From NCBI GenBank assembly GCA_045637805.1, contig JAZUAE010000014.1, forward strand, positions 1 to 64,000: a stretch of DNA of 64,000 nt. Direction: 5' to 3'. Position numbers and translations under genes: made by a program. Each line of letters begins with the position of its first letter. The stretch's first letter is position 1. Shown here one piece after another: positions 1-9,600 of the stretch. Source of the stretch: CAKVLG01 sp045637805 (GTDB taxonomy: Bacteria; Bacillota; Clostridia; Christensenellales; UBA1242). The notes below the pieces were generated by a model that ran no database searches, was not told the DNA's origin, and saw only the letters and a program-made list of their open reading frames with translations.

Positions 1-510
1 GGTGGCGACAAGCGGATATTTCAAGACGAAAAAATTTCTCGCTTAATTGAATACGCCATTTCAGAGTTCACTTTAGAAGGGCAACAGCATTCACAAAGTG
101 CCCTATGCGACGTTTTTCACCTAATTCTCGTGTACACGATACGTAATTTTAGCAACGCGCCACGTCACGCGTCAAATGTTTCGGAATCTGAAATTTTATG
201 CATGCAACTGATGAATTATATAGACACCCATATATATTCAATTAAAAAATTAGAAGAACTTGCGCCTAAATTTAATTATAATTACGGATATCTTTCTAGT
301 CTTTTTAAGCAAACCACGGGAAAGACTCTTTCGGAATATTACCAAAAGAGAAAAATGGAAACGGGGAAAGCGCTCGTTCTTGAAAACAAGAAAAAAGTTG
401 GCGAAATTGCCGAGATGCTGGGATATAATTTATATTCGTTTAGCAAAGCGTTTAAGCGCGCATACGGGACATCTCCCAAAAGCACACAAAAAGCATCGGG
501 TTTAAACTAA
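1..510 (+). CDS. AraC-family transcriptional regulator (C-terminal part, truncated by window edge)
   Basis: The frame is open from base 1 to the TAA at 508-510, so the N-terminus lies outside the window; a GTG at 130 is internal. The last ~100 residues form an AraC-type double helix-turn-helix: a first helix pair around IYSIKKLEELAPKFNYNYGY, a phenylalanine-lysine segment (SSLFKQTTGKTLSEYYQKRK), then the second HTH with GEIAEMLGYNLYSFSKAFKR and the family-typical ending YGTSP. The upstream residues may be the end of a cupin sensor domain, but too little is left to tell. Its codons contain more G and C than those of the genes that follow. It is followed by a strong hairpin terminator. Family call secure; ligand and targets unknown. 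Confidence 0.85.
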   Translation, partial: GGDKRIFQDEKISRLIEYAISEFTLEGQQHSQSALCDVFHLILVYTIRNFSNAPRHASNVSESEILCMQLMNYIDTHIYSIKKLEELAPKFNYNYGYLSSLFKQTTGKTLSEYYQKRKMETGKALVLENKKKVGEIAEMLGYNLYSFSKAFKRAYGTSPKSTQKASGLN

Positions 511-557
511 ATTTAACAAAAACCCATCTATAAGTCGATTATTAAGCAATCCCCCCT

Positions 558-578
558 TACGATACCCCAAGTATCGTA
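558..578. repeat. Short perfect inverted repeat
   Basis: TACGATAC at 558-565 and GTATCGTA at 571-578 are separated by five bases. There is no U-tract, so it is not an obvious terminator; it could be a protein-binding site or an mRNA 3' structure of the AraC gene. Confidence 0.4.
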
Positions 579-606
579 GGTTATAATCACTTTAAAAAAG
601 TAAAGT

Positions 607-643
607 AAAAAGAGATACACAAAACTGTGTATCTCTTTTTACT
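607..643 (+). terminator. Rho-independent terminator after the AraC gene
   Basis: The 14-bp stem AAAAAGAGATACAC / GTGTATCTCTTTTT with loop AAAACT ends in a T-run. It would work in both orientations. Confidence 0.8.
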
Positions 644-690
644 GGCTAACACTTACAAAAAAGCTGTCATAAGAATTATTTAAAAAAGTC

Positions 691-735
691 AAACGGCGTT
701 TTTAGGAATTTTAAGAGCCTAATAACGCCGTTTTT
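691..735. terminator. Hairpin with T-run in the 511-845 gene-free stretch
   Basis: AAACGGCGTT (691-700) pairs with AACGCCGTTT (724-733), followed by Ts. The loop is long (23 nt). The 511-845 interval holds no credible gene; it contains this hairpin, the terminators on either side and an inverted repeat close to the tRNA. Confidence 0.45.
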
Positions 736-767
736 GATTTCGCATTATCAAAATTTTATCAAAACAA

Positions 768-792
768 TCAAAAAAGGGCTTAAAAAGCCCTA
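768..792 (-). terminator. Terminator downstream of tRNA-Asn
   Basis: AGGGCT (775-780) and AGCCCT (787-792) form a stem. On the minus strand it is followed by a run of six Ts (complement of 769-774), as expected for the end of the tRNA-Asn transcript. Confidence 0.65.
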
Positions 793-845
793 AAAATGCA
801 AAAAATTAGCACATTTATCGTTTAGACAAATGTGCTTTACTTTAA

Positions 846-921
846 TGGCTCCCCGAGTAGGACTTGAACCTACGACCTTGCGATTAACAGTCGCCTGCTC
901 CACCGGCTGAGCTATCGGGGA
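846..921 (-). tRNA. tRNA-Asn (anticodon GTT)
   Basis: Read on the minus strand, the 76-nt gene starts TCCCCGATAGCTCAG and ends with the encoded CCA. The acceptor stem TCCCCGA pairs with TCGGGGA-type sequence, the T-loop reads GGTTCAAGTCC, and the anticodon loop CTGTTAA gives anticodon GTT (Asn). Confidence 0.96.
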
Positions 922-1008
922 ATATTGTCTTGTGAACTCACAAGTAAGACATATTATATATCATCAAAATTAAATTTGCAACACTTTTACTAAAATATTT
1001 TTAATATT

Positions 1009-1041
1009 TCCAAAAAAAAAATCGCGTCATGTCGCGATTTT
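1009..1041 (-). terminator. Terminator of the DUF1540 gene
   Basis: Stem ATCGCG (1021-1026) / CGCGAT (1033-1038) with a run of As at about 1010-1020, which is a T-run on the minus strand just past the DUF1540 stop codon. Confidence 0.7.
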
Positions 1042-1329
1042 CTATTTTGGCATATAAGTACAACAACATGGACAAGCATTAGACGATTTTACGGTTATTC
1101 CGTTTGCAATACAGTTACATTCGCTATTAAACAAACATTCTGCATGGCATTTTACGTTTGTTTCATTTCGTGTGGGTGTGTGGGGTATTTTGTCTTGTTC
1201 TTTCTTTTCATTGTTTGCAGGGTTATATGTATTACATTCGGTGTTCTTATTTACATCTATATTTTTTGCTGTACAATTACAGTTTTGATTGTAAGTGCAG
1301 TTTTCTCGTTTACATTTTAAATCAAACAT
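1042..1329 (-). CDS. DUF1540 protein with two cysteine-rich repeats
   Basis: A 95-residue protein with two copies of a cysteine-rich module: C-x4-C-x5-C-x-C followed by A-x-x-I-x-V near residues 6-25, and CHAECLFNSECNCIANGITV in the second half, each followed later by further cysteines. This is the DUF1540 pattern, a small probably metal-binding domain common in Clostridia and of unknown function. The start chosen is the ATG at 1329, seven bases after GGAGGA; the in-frame TTG four codons upstream lies within that ribosome binding site. It is divergent from rplI. Family call good; function not known. Confidence 0.8.
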   Translation of the reverse strand: MFDLKCKRENCTYNQNCNCTAKNIDVNKNTECNTYNPANNEKKEQDKIPHTPTRNETNVKCHAECLFNSECNCIANGITVKSSNACPCCCTYMPK

Positions 1330-1379
1330 AATATCCTCCAAGTTTATTATGTGCTTTTTTATTCATTTTATGCTTGTAG

Positions 1380-1409
1380 TTGACTTATAATGATAATATT
1401 TTGTATAAT
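1380..1409 (+). promoter_or_regulatory. Promoter of rplI
   Basis: TTGACT (1380-1385), 18-bp spacer, TATAAT (1404-1409), 19 bases before the rplI ATG and upstream of its AGGAG site. Confidence 0.7.
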
Positions 1410-1428
1410 AAACAAAAGGAGAAAAATT

Positions 1429-1878
1429 ATGAAAGTTATATTACTTGCAGATGTGAAATCACAGGGTAAAAAGGGTGACGTTATTAATGTTAGTGACGGA
1501 TATGCAACAAACTTTTTGTTTAAAAACAAACTAGCAGTTCCTGCTAATGCTGGAAACGTTAATATGAATAATGCTCAAAAAGCTGCAGAAAAGAAAAAAT
1601 ATGAAGAAGATTTGCAAGCTGCTAAAGATTTAGCTAAAGAACTTGAAAAATGTACTGTCGAGCTTACAATACCTGTAGGGGATAATAATAGAGCGTTTGG
1701 ATCAGTAACAGCAAAAGAAATTGCTGAAGAGCTTGCGAAAAAGGGTTATACAATCGATAGAAAAAAGATTGTACTAGACAATCCTATTAAATCTGAAATT
1801 CAAACTAAAGTTGATGTAAAACTTTTCCCAACAGTCGTTGCAAAATTAAACGTTAGAGTATTTGGAATTAGAAAGTAA
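1429..1878 (+). CDS. rplI: 50S ribosomal protein bL9
   Basis: 149 residues, the normal length for bL9. The N-terminal globular domain has the signature MKVILLADVKSQGKKGDVIN followed by VSDGYATNFLFKNKLAV. A lysine/alanine-rich central helix (about 48-75) links it to the C-terminal domain with the conserved FGSVTAKEIAEEL segment. bL9 binds 23S rRNA near the L1 stalk and helps keep the reading frame. The start is the ATG at 1429 behind AAAGGAG. It has its own promoter and terminator and is not in the common rpsF-ssb-rpsR or dnaB neighbourhood. Confidence 0.97.
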   Translation: MKVILLADVKSQGKKGDVINVSDGYATNFLFKNKLAVPANAGNVNMNNAQKAAEKKKYEEDLQAAKDLAKELEKCTVELTIPVGDNNRAFGSVTAKEIAEELAKKGYTIDRKKIVLDNPIKSEIQTKVDVKLFPTVVAKLNVRVFGIRK

Positions 1879-1898
1879 ATAATAATTAAGTTTTAAAT

Positions 1899-1938
1899 AA
1901 AAAGAGAGTTGAGAAAAAGTTGGCTCTCTTTTTGTTTT
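1899..1938 (+). terminator. Terminator of rplI
   Basis: AAAAAGAGAG / CTCTCTTTTT stem (1899-1908 with 1924-1933) and T-rich tail. Confidence 0.7.
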
Positions 1939-1990
1939 TTGTGGTATAAAAATATATAATAAAATTATTCGCTGAAACTAGGAGGAGATT

Positions 1991-2545
1991 ATGAGAAAAA
2001 AATTTATAGATAAGGTTTATATGCGAGAAGTTACTGATAAAATATGGTATCTAGAAAAAGAAGACACTCTTAATGGATATATTGCATTAAAATATGTTAA
2101 AGAAATGTCAAAACCTTTAACAGCTTTTTGTAATGGAAAAAGATACGTGGGGTTGGATAAAGGATATTCTATTTTAGAATATGTTTTACTTGATAGAAAA
2201 TATAATTGTAGAGTTTTTTTTGATAACATAAATAGACCTTTATGTTTTTACTTTGATATAAATAATGGCTCAGGTATTGAAAATGATATTCCATGGTATG
2301 ATGATTTATATTTAGATGTCACAATGGAATGTCCTGCAATTACGGATATTGGTTATTATATACGTCTTGATGATCAGATTGAATTTAAATTGGCTAAAAA
2401 TGAAGGTGTTATTGACGAAGATACCTATGCTTTAGGATATGAGATTGCAACAGGGCTAATGAAAGAGTTAAGAGAACAAAAAAATGACATTGTGAACAGA
2501 TGTCAATTTGATTTATATCGAATAAAAAGTTTGTTGAATTTGTAA
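1991..2545 (+). CDS. DUF402 domain protein
   Basis: 184 residues. The middle and C-terminal parts match the DUF402 layout: a beta-rich core (RVFFDNINRPLCFYFDI), the acidic strand with DDLYLDVTME, then RLDDQIEFKLAKNEGVIDED leading into a C-terminal helix. Characterised DUF402 proteins include nucleoside tri/diphosphate phosphatases and FomD-like phosphohydrolases, so a nucleotide or nucleotidyl ester phosphatase is possible; the substrate cannot be read from sequence. ATG at 1991 behind GGAGGAG. Single-gene unit between two terminators. Confidence 0.65.
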   Translation: MRKKFIDKVYMREVTDKIWYLEKEDTLNGYIALKYVKEMSKPLTAFCNGKRYVGLDKGYSILEYVLLDRKYNCRVFFDNINRPLCFYFDINNGSGIENDIPWYDDLYLDVTMECPAITDIGYYIRLDDQIEFKLAKNEGVIDEDTYALGYEIATGLMKELREQKNDIVNRCQFDLYRIKSLLNL

Positions 2546-2546
2546 A

Positions 2547-2577
2547 ACAAAAGGTTCCAAATTTTGGAACCTTTTGT
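2547..2577. terminator. Bidirectional terminator between convergent genes
   Basis: CAAAAGGTTCC / GGAACCTTTTG stem with A-run on one side and T-run on the other, located between the DUF402 gene and the convergent peptidase gene. Confidence 0.8.
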
Positions 2578-2580
2578 TGT

Positions 2581-3306
2581 TTAATTGTCCTTTGTAATAA
2601 ACATAACTTCAACTAAAAATCTTAGGAAATAGTAAAGTGATGTTACAAGTCCAGCAATGTATGTCCAAGCGGCGGCGTCAAGTAGTTTTTTTGCTGCTGG
2701 CATTTCATCTTCTGTTAAGTATCCGTATTTTGAAATGGTTTCAAGTGCGCGCTTTGAAGCGTTTAATTCAATAGGCAGGGTTAATAAGTAAAATAAGGTT
2801 GTAGCAAAGTATAAAGCTACAGAAATCCATAATACCGTAACGCCTATATTAGCTATGGCTGAAAAAATTGTAAGTAATATTCCAAATATAAACATTGGAA
2901 TGCTAAGTCTATTTGCGAACTGAACAAAAGGCAAGATTGCAGCTCTAATTTTCATAGGTGCATAATTTTTATCAGCGTCCTGATAAGCGTGTCCAACCTC
3001 ATGTGCGGCAACGGTTATATCTGCAATAGACATGGATTCATTGCTGCCTTTGGATAGGCTTATACTTTTTTCTTTTGGATCGTAACAATCAGATAATGAA
3101 CCTCTTTTTGACTCTTTTATAGAAACATGGTTTAATCCGGCTACGTCTAACATCTTTCTTGTGCATTCGCCTGCAGTAACGCCTGCTTTAGAATTTACAC
3201 CCTTATATTTTTTATAAGTAGAATTAACTCTAGCTTCCACAACAATTGTTAGAATAAGTAGTGGAATAAATAAAATTGATAAAACAATATACATCCATTC
3301 TGCCAT
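2581..3306 (-). CDS. Membrane zinc metallopeptidase, YugP type
   Basis: 241 residues with an N-terminal membrane helix (about 4-24), a cytosolic or surface-facing domain holding the zinc motif HEVGH at 102-106 followed by AYQDADKNYAPM, and three more hydrophobic helices around 120-185 and 210-235. This layout matches the neutral zinc metallopeptidase family of B. subtilis YugP. HExxH supplies two zinc ligands and the catalytic Glu. The substrate is unknown. ATG at 3306 is preceded by GAGGTG at good spacing. Transcribed against the DUF402 gene. Confidence 0.85.
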   Translation of the reverse strand: MAEWMYIVLSILFIPLLILTIVVEARVNSTYKKYKGVNSKAGVTAGECTRKMLDVAGLNHVSIKESKRGSLSDCYDPKEKSISLSKGSNESMSIADITVAAHEVGHAYQDADKNYAPMKIRAAILPFVQFANRLSIPMFIFGILLTIFSAIANIGVTVLWISVALYFATTLFYLLTLPIELNASKRALETISKYGYLTEDEMPAAKKLLDAAAWTYIAGLVTSLYYFLRFLVEVMFITKDN

Positions 3307-3366
3307 AATTTCACCTCATTAATAATTATATTATATGTCATCTTTGGTGTCAATTATTTAAAATAA

Positions 3367-3395
3367 TTGAAATTTAATATAGGGTATGTTATCAT
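3367..3395 (+). promoter_or_regulatory. Promoter of addB, apparently leaderless
   Basis: TTGAAA (3367-3372), 17-bp spacer, TATCAT (3390-3395), then only six bases before the addB ATG at 3402. No Shine-Dalgarno sequence fits in between. Confidence 0.55.
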
Positions 3396-3401
3396 TAATG
3401 T

Positions 3402-6400
3402 ATGAAACTAGAATATATTTTAGCCGATACTACCAGTTTAGCAATGAAAGCTGCGCTTTCGAATTTGTCACTTTGTGCAAAAAATAATGTTCTAGAGAAT
3501 TATTTAGTACTTGTGCCTGAAACAAAAACACTTGAGGCTGAACAAATGCTTTTGAAAAATAATAAGGCATTTATGAATGTTTCAATTAATAGTTTTGATA
3601 GACTTCTTGAAAAAATAGATGTTGTGATAAAAAACAAACCGCTCACTCGTGAAACTGGTATTATGCTAATTCGTAAAATTGTGTATGAGATGAGAGACGA
3701 TTTGGTATGTTTTAAAAAGAGTGCATCGTCAATAGGATTTATTGAGTCAATCTATGACACAATTTCGCAGATTAAGTCTAGTGGTTTGTCTCCTGAAGAG
3801 TTTAGTTTAAGTTCTAAAAATGCAAAACAATCTTTAAAGCTAAAATTGAAAGACATTAGTTTAATTTATGATGCTTATGAAAGTGAACTGGCAAATACAT
3901 ACAATGATGCTAGTGACAGGCTTGATATTTTGGCTACTGCTGTAAAGGAAAGCGAATGGATTAAGTCTTCGCATGTTTTGGTTTGTGGATATGACAGTAT
4001 TACGGCAAAAGCTATGAACTTGATAAAATCAATTTTAATTACGGCTAAAGATGTAACGGTCGCTTGTTCTTTTATGCACCCTAACAACAAAAATTACCAC
4101 ATCGCAGAGACTGAAGTTTTTGATAAATTTAAAGCTCTTTCTGCAACGCTGCATATACCATATAATCCAACTAGAATAGAAAATAATTTTTCATCTGATT
4201 TTAAACATTTGAAAGATAATTTATACGGCTATCCTGTGGAAGTTGTTAAACCATCTGGCAATATTTCGCTTTATAATTTTCCATCACCATACGCTGAGCT
4301 TGATAATATTTGTAAACTTATAAAATATAATGTAAGACAAGGAAAACGCTATAATGAAATGGCGATGGTTTATTGTGGCTTAGAAGAAAACAAACGTTTA
4401 ATTGAAGAAAAGATGAAAGAGTATGAAATACCATACTTTATTTCTAAACCTTATGACTTTGCAACACACCCTTTATTCACCTGCATAAAAAGTTTCTTAG
4501 ACATGGTAAGAAAAGGTCTTGATCAGGCTTGTGTGATTTCTTTTATTAAAAACTTCTTTGTAGATGCACCAAACAAGCAGGAATTTGAAAACTATACTTT
4601 GCAATATGGCATTAACAGAAGTAAGTTTTTAAAACCATTTATGGCAGGTGGAGATAAAAACGAAGACAGGGTAAAGGCTGAGGAATGCAGAATTTATTTG
4701 GAATCAATTTTAACGCTGCTAATGGAAAATATCAATAATGCAAAAACATACAAAGATTATGTGAATTGCATTACAATTTTGCTTGAAAAATTACAAATAG
4801 AATCTCAAATTAATAAATTGTCCGAAATGCAAAAAGAGTTGGAGGATAACATAGGTGAGGCTATATCTGATCAAATAATAGATAAGTGCAATGCTGTATT
4901 TGAAGGCATCGTGAGTTTTCTAGGTGATACAAAAACCACTCTCGAAGAGTTTTCATTGCTTTTACAAAGTGGATTGTCGTCTAGTGATGTAAGTTTAATA
5001 CCACAAACAATAGATTGCTTGCGTATTCAGTCAAATGGTGATGGCATAAACGAAATTAGTGATTTATTTATTTGTGGTGCTACTGAGGGAAAATTTCCTA
5101 TTAAAAGTGAAGACTGCGGCATGATTTCAGATAGCGAAATCGGATATCTTGCTGAAAGTACTAATAAAAAAATTGAGCCAACAATACGAACACTTAATAG
5201 ACGTGAAAGGTTTAGGGCTTATGAACTTTTATTGTTGCCGTCAAACACACTAACTCTTAGTTGTTTTAGTTTTAATATAAAAGGTGAAGAAGAAAAAACT
5301 TCAAGCATTTTTGGCATGATTTCAAAAATGTTCTTTGATGGTGATCAAAATTTACCGATTAACCAAACTGTATTTAATAGTGAATTATTAAAAATCGATG
5401 ATGAGTACTTTGCGCGTTTTAATCCAACAATCAAAAATGCGACAAAAAACTTTTTACAATCAGCACACAGCAAAAATAAGGGTGCAAATCTTTTGTCAAA
5501 GAATAGAATAAATGATTTATATTTTAGTCTAAAAGAGCATGGTTTCAAGTTTGAAGAAATTAAAGCCCAGGCTGATAAAAAAGATACATACATAAATAAT
5601 GCAGATAAACTTTTCTTTACAAATGGCAAAACTAGTGTCAGTGAACTGGAGAATTATTTTAATTGTCCATTTTTACATTTTGTTAATTTTGGGTTAAAAA
5701 TAAAAGAGAGAAAACAATCTGATATTCGAGCGGTTGATGTGGGAGATATTTTGCATCAATTAGTTGAATATTTTATGAAGTTATTAATTCAAGGCAAAGA
5801 GCAAGATCCAAAAAAATTACTCCATAAAATTTTAGCTAATGAAAAATATATTTTAGAAGAGAATAAAATTATAGTTAAAATACTTGAATCGGAAAGTCAA
5901 CGCATTTGTAACGCATTGAAAATTGAACTTAATAGCAGTAAATTTAAACCTACAGGTTTTGAGGTTTGGTATGGCGATAAAGGCAAGGTAAAAGCTTTAC
6001 AATTAGACGCAGATGTTAAAGTTGAAGGAAAAATAGATAGAATTGATACTTTGGACGATAAACTTCGAGTAATAGATTATAAAACAGGTAAAATTGATGA
6101 TAAACCAGCAGATATATATTATGGCAAAAAAATTCAACTTATTACATATTTGTGCGCACTTGATGAATTAAAGTTTAAACCAGTTGCATCGCTTTATTTC
6201 CCTATAAGAAACGAGTTCGCTGGAAGTGAAGAGGAAAGTCTTGGTGCTTATAAAATGAAAGGTATAATTTCATCAAATTCAAGCGACCTGCTTGCAATGG
6301 ATAAATCAATTACTTTTGATAATCCAAAAAGTAAGATTGTTGATGCTAGTATAAGTGCATCTAAAAAGAATAAAGAAGAAGGCACGATTGTTGTTAATAA

Positions 6401-6653
6401 AAAGTCAAATATTATTGATAGTGATGATTTTGACAAAATTAAAAAATATGTGAAGAGTCTCTTGCAAGGTGCTGTAAAAGAAATTAAAAAAGGTTATGTT
6501 GCTGCATCGCCTATATCATTTGGCGATGTAAAACCTTGTGATTATTGTAAGTATAAAAATGTTTGTGGAATTGATAGGTCTGAGAATGATATGTCGCGTA
6601 AGTGCTCTAGTAAAATTACATTAAATGATATTGCGGAGGTGGAACATGAATAA
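3402..6653 (+). CDS. addB: ATP-dependent helicase/nuclease subunit B
   Basis: 1083 residues, somewhat shorter than Bacillus AddB. AddB partners AddA in processing double-strand breaks for recombination; its nuclease domain cuts the 5'-ended strand. The C-terminal PD-(D/E)xK nuclease is visible as GKIDRID...LRVIDYKTGK near residues 875-900. The four cysteines of the Fe-S cluster are present: one in SVSELENYFNCPFLHF (near 754) and three in CDYCKYKNVC (about 1046, 1049, 1055). The N-terminus has no GxGK(S/T) Walker A loop where many AddB proteins have one; the sequence there is YILADTTSLAMKAALSN. The stop overlaps the start of addA by eight bases, so translation is probably coupled. Confidence 0.93.
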   Translation: MKLEYILADTTSLAMKAALSNLSLCAKNNVLENYLVLVPETKTLEAEQMLLKNNKAFMNVSINSFDRLLEKIDVVIKNKPLTRETGIMLIRKIVYEMRDDLVCFKKSASSIGFIESIYDTISQIKSSGLSPEEFSLSSKNAKQSLKLKLKDISLIYDAYESELANTYNDASDRLDILATAVKESEWIKSSHVLVCGYDSITAKAMNLIKSILITAKDVTVACSFMHPNNKNYHIAETEVFDKFKALSATLHIPYNPTRIENNFSSDFKHLKDNLYGYPVEVVKPSGNISLYNFPSPYAELDNICKLIKYNVRQGKRYNEMAMVYCGLEENKRLIEEKMKEYEIPYFISKPYDFATHPLFTCIKSFLDMVRKGLDQACVISFIKNFFVDAPNKQEFENYTLQYGINRSKFLKPFMAGGDKNEDRVKAEECRIYLESILTLLMENINNAKTYKDYVNCITILLEKLQIESQINKLSEMQKELEDNIGEAISDQIIDKCNAVFEGIVSFLGDTKTTLEEFSLLLQSGLSSSDVSLIPQTIDCLRIQSNGDGINEISDLFICGATEGKFPIKSEDCGMISDSEIGYLAESTNKKIEPTIRTLNRRERFRAYELLLLPSNTLTLSCFSFNIKGEEEKTSSIFGMISKMFFDGDQNLPINQTVFNSELLKIDDEYFARFNPTIKNATKNFLQSAHSKNKGANLLSKNRINDLYFSLKEHGFKFEEIKAQADKKDTYINNADKLFFTNGKTSVSELENYFNCPFLHFVNFGLKIKERKQSDIRAVDVGDILHQLVEYFMKLLIQGKEQDPKKLLHKILANEKYILEENKIIVKILESESQRICNALKIELNSSKFKPTGFEVWYGDKGKVKALQLDADVKVEGKIDRIDTLDDKLRVIDYKTGKIDDKPADIYYGKKIQLITYLCALDELKFKPVASLYFPIRNEFAGSEEESLGAYKMKGIISSNSSDLLAMDKSITFDNPKSKIVDASISASKKNKEEGTIVVNKKSNIIDSDDFDKIKKYVKSLLQGAVKEIKKGYVAASPISFGDVKPCDYCKYKNVCGIDRSENDMSRKCSSKITLNDIAEVEHE

Positions 6654-9600
6654 GTTTACTGATGACCAACAACGCATTATTAATGATATGGGTAAAAATA
6701 TGATTGTTAGTGCCTCTGCTGGTAGTGGAAAAACTACAGTTATGATTGAACGCATAGTTAAGCTTATGGTGGAAAATAATGTTCCTATAAGCAGATTTTT
6801 GATTGTAACATTTACAAAGGCTAGTAGTAGTGACATGAAAAACAAGCTTATAAAAAAACTAAGCGAGAAAGAACCAACATCTTTCTTGTTAGAACAAATT
6901 GATGATATTCCTATATCAGACATATCTAATTTACATAGTTTTTGTGCAAGGCTTTTAAAAAGCTATTTTTACGAAGTGGGAATAGATCCAGCATTTGTTG
7001 TTTTTGACGAAATTGAAGCAAATGCAATCAAAGAGCGAGCAATGGATATTTTATTCCGTGAACAGTATGAGACAAATCCTGAATTTTATGATTTAATTGA
7101 TATTTTTTCAAAGAATAGGAAGGATTATAAACTACGTGAGCTAATTTTAAAGTTAGATAGTTTTCTTTCTGCTGAAAGTGATCCGGAAAGGTGGTTTAAT
7201 GAGGGGCTGAATTGCTATAACAATATAGAAAATAATCCATGCGCAAAAATGTTGAATACGCATATAATTAAGTCTTTTGCAGCTCTTGAGAAAGAATGTG
7301 GCGAAATGATTGAATACGTTAATACATATAAGCAATCAAAGCTTGCCATCTTTTTACAAAAAATGGAAACAAATCTCAAAAAAATTCATTCACATTTTGA
7401 TTATGTTAAAAATTCAAGAGCAATTTTGGATTTTGAAAATCTAGGAATTTTACCAAAGGTAGAACTTGAATTTGATGAAATTAAGGAAAAGGTAAAGACT
7501 TTTAGAGATAAATATAAGGGCATAGTAGATAATTTAAAAGGTATTGCTCTTGAAAATCCTGATAAAATGAACGCATATCTTTTAGTTACTAAAAAAAGAG
7601 TTGAAAATCTTTATAACGTAACCTGCAGATTTAAAGAAATATATAATACACTCAAGAAAGAAAAGGGTGGTTTGGATTTTAACGACCTTGAGCGTTTTAC
7701 CTATAAAGTTCTTCAAAACACAGAAGTGTTGAATGAATTAAAAGACAAATATGAGTATATTTTTGTTGATGAATATCAGGACATAAATGGAATGCAAGAA
7801 AAAATAATATCGCTACTTTCAAAAGAAAACAACAGATTTATGGTCGGCGATGTTAAACAAAGTATTTATAGGTTTAGACTTTGCGATCCACAAATTTTTA
7901 TCAATAAGTATCAGGCTTATAGTATGGATAGTAAATCAAGTAAGGTGTACGATTTAAATGATAATTTTAGAAGTCATAGCGATATCTTAGATTTTTGTAA
8001 TTTTGTATTTTCAAGGTCTATGACAAATGAGTTTGGCGGTGTTGATTATGCTTCAAAGAAAATGCGTTCAGGACTTGAAGCGTGGGATAATAATAAAGAA
8101 AGGGCTAATATAAATCTACTTTATATAGATTCACATAAAGAGAGCGGGGAAGAGGAATCTTACATTGAAAGTGTGTATTCTGTAGAAAAACATAAAAATA
8201 TACTTTCAGAAGAAGAAAAAACTTCTGTTGCTGAGGCTTTGCTTGTTGCAAAAAATATTTCTGAATTAATGCTTAAAGCAAAAATTTATAATGTTAATAC
8301 TAAAAGACATAGAAAAATAGAATATAAAGATATTGTAATTCTTACAGCGTCTAGATCAGAGCAGCTCAAAGAATTTATAAACACGCTGAGAGATTTGGAT
8401 ATTCCGGTTAGTGCTGATTTGGTGTCTGATGCTATGGACGACCAGTTTGTAAGTGGAATATCTAACTTGTTTGCTCTTATCTCAAATTCTTCCCATGATG
8501 AAGAAATGTTGAGTGTTTTATATTCTCCACTATTTAATTTTAGTGCAAGTGAGCTTGCAGAAATTAAAGCTCAGGATTTGTCGGCAACTTTTAGTGAAAA
8601 CGTAATGCAGAGTGTAAAAGACAATGCAAAGTTGAATAAAAAAATACAAACTTTCAAAACAAATCTTGAAAAATATAAAAATTATGCAGCATATAAAACA
8701 GTTCCTGAACTATTAAATATCATTGAAGATGATTTGGACTTATTAACTAAAATTTATGCTTCAGACTTGCATGAGGAGAGCGTTCTAAAATATAATAAAT
8801 TTAAAAATTCTCTTCCAAATATGTTGCTTGTTGATTATCTTCAAGAAACAAATAAAAATATTCCTATAGAGGCTTCTGTTCAATCTAATTCTGTTAAGAT
8901 TATGACAATTCACAAATCAAAAGGTTTGGAATTTCCAGTCGTGTTCATGATAGGAATGGGACGCAATTTTAATATGAAATCCATTTATGGGGATTGTCTT
9001 CTTTCAAAAGAATATGGTATAGGTTTATCTTACTTTGATGAGAATGCAAGGTATAAAGAAGATACGCTGGCAATAAAAGCAATTAGAATGTGTGAGAAAG
9101 AAAAACTTTTAGAAGAGCAGCAAAGATTGCTATATGTTGGTATGACGAGGGCTATTAATTTCTTATACATAGTTGGCAGTCGTGACCATGTTAAGTTGTC
9201 AGAAAATTTTGAGAATCCAACATGTTTCTTAGACTGGTTTACTGAAAGTCTATTTGGTGAACCTATGGATAAATTAAATGTTGAAACTTTTGATTTAAAA
9301 GATATATCAGAAAATATGCCACAAGTATCAAGTGATGAGATTATTTTTGTTGAGCCTGATAGTGGCGCATTATTACAGTTAAATCAAAATTTCAATTCTA
9401 CTTATAAACATGTTGAGGCTACAAATTTGCCAGTAAAGTCTTCTTTTACAGCATTGAGTCGCGATGATGATTTTGTGTATCATAAAAACACAAAAGAAAG
9501 AACTAATAACGCTTTAGAAGTGGGCAATAGTTATCATAAACTAATGCAATTCATTTCTTTTGATGCTACTACTAAAGAGGGCGTTGAAAAAGAGATAACC

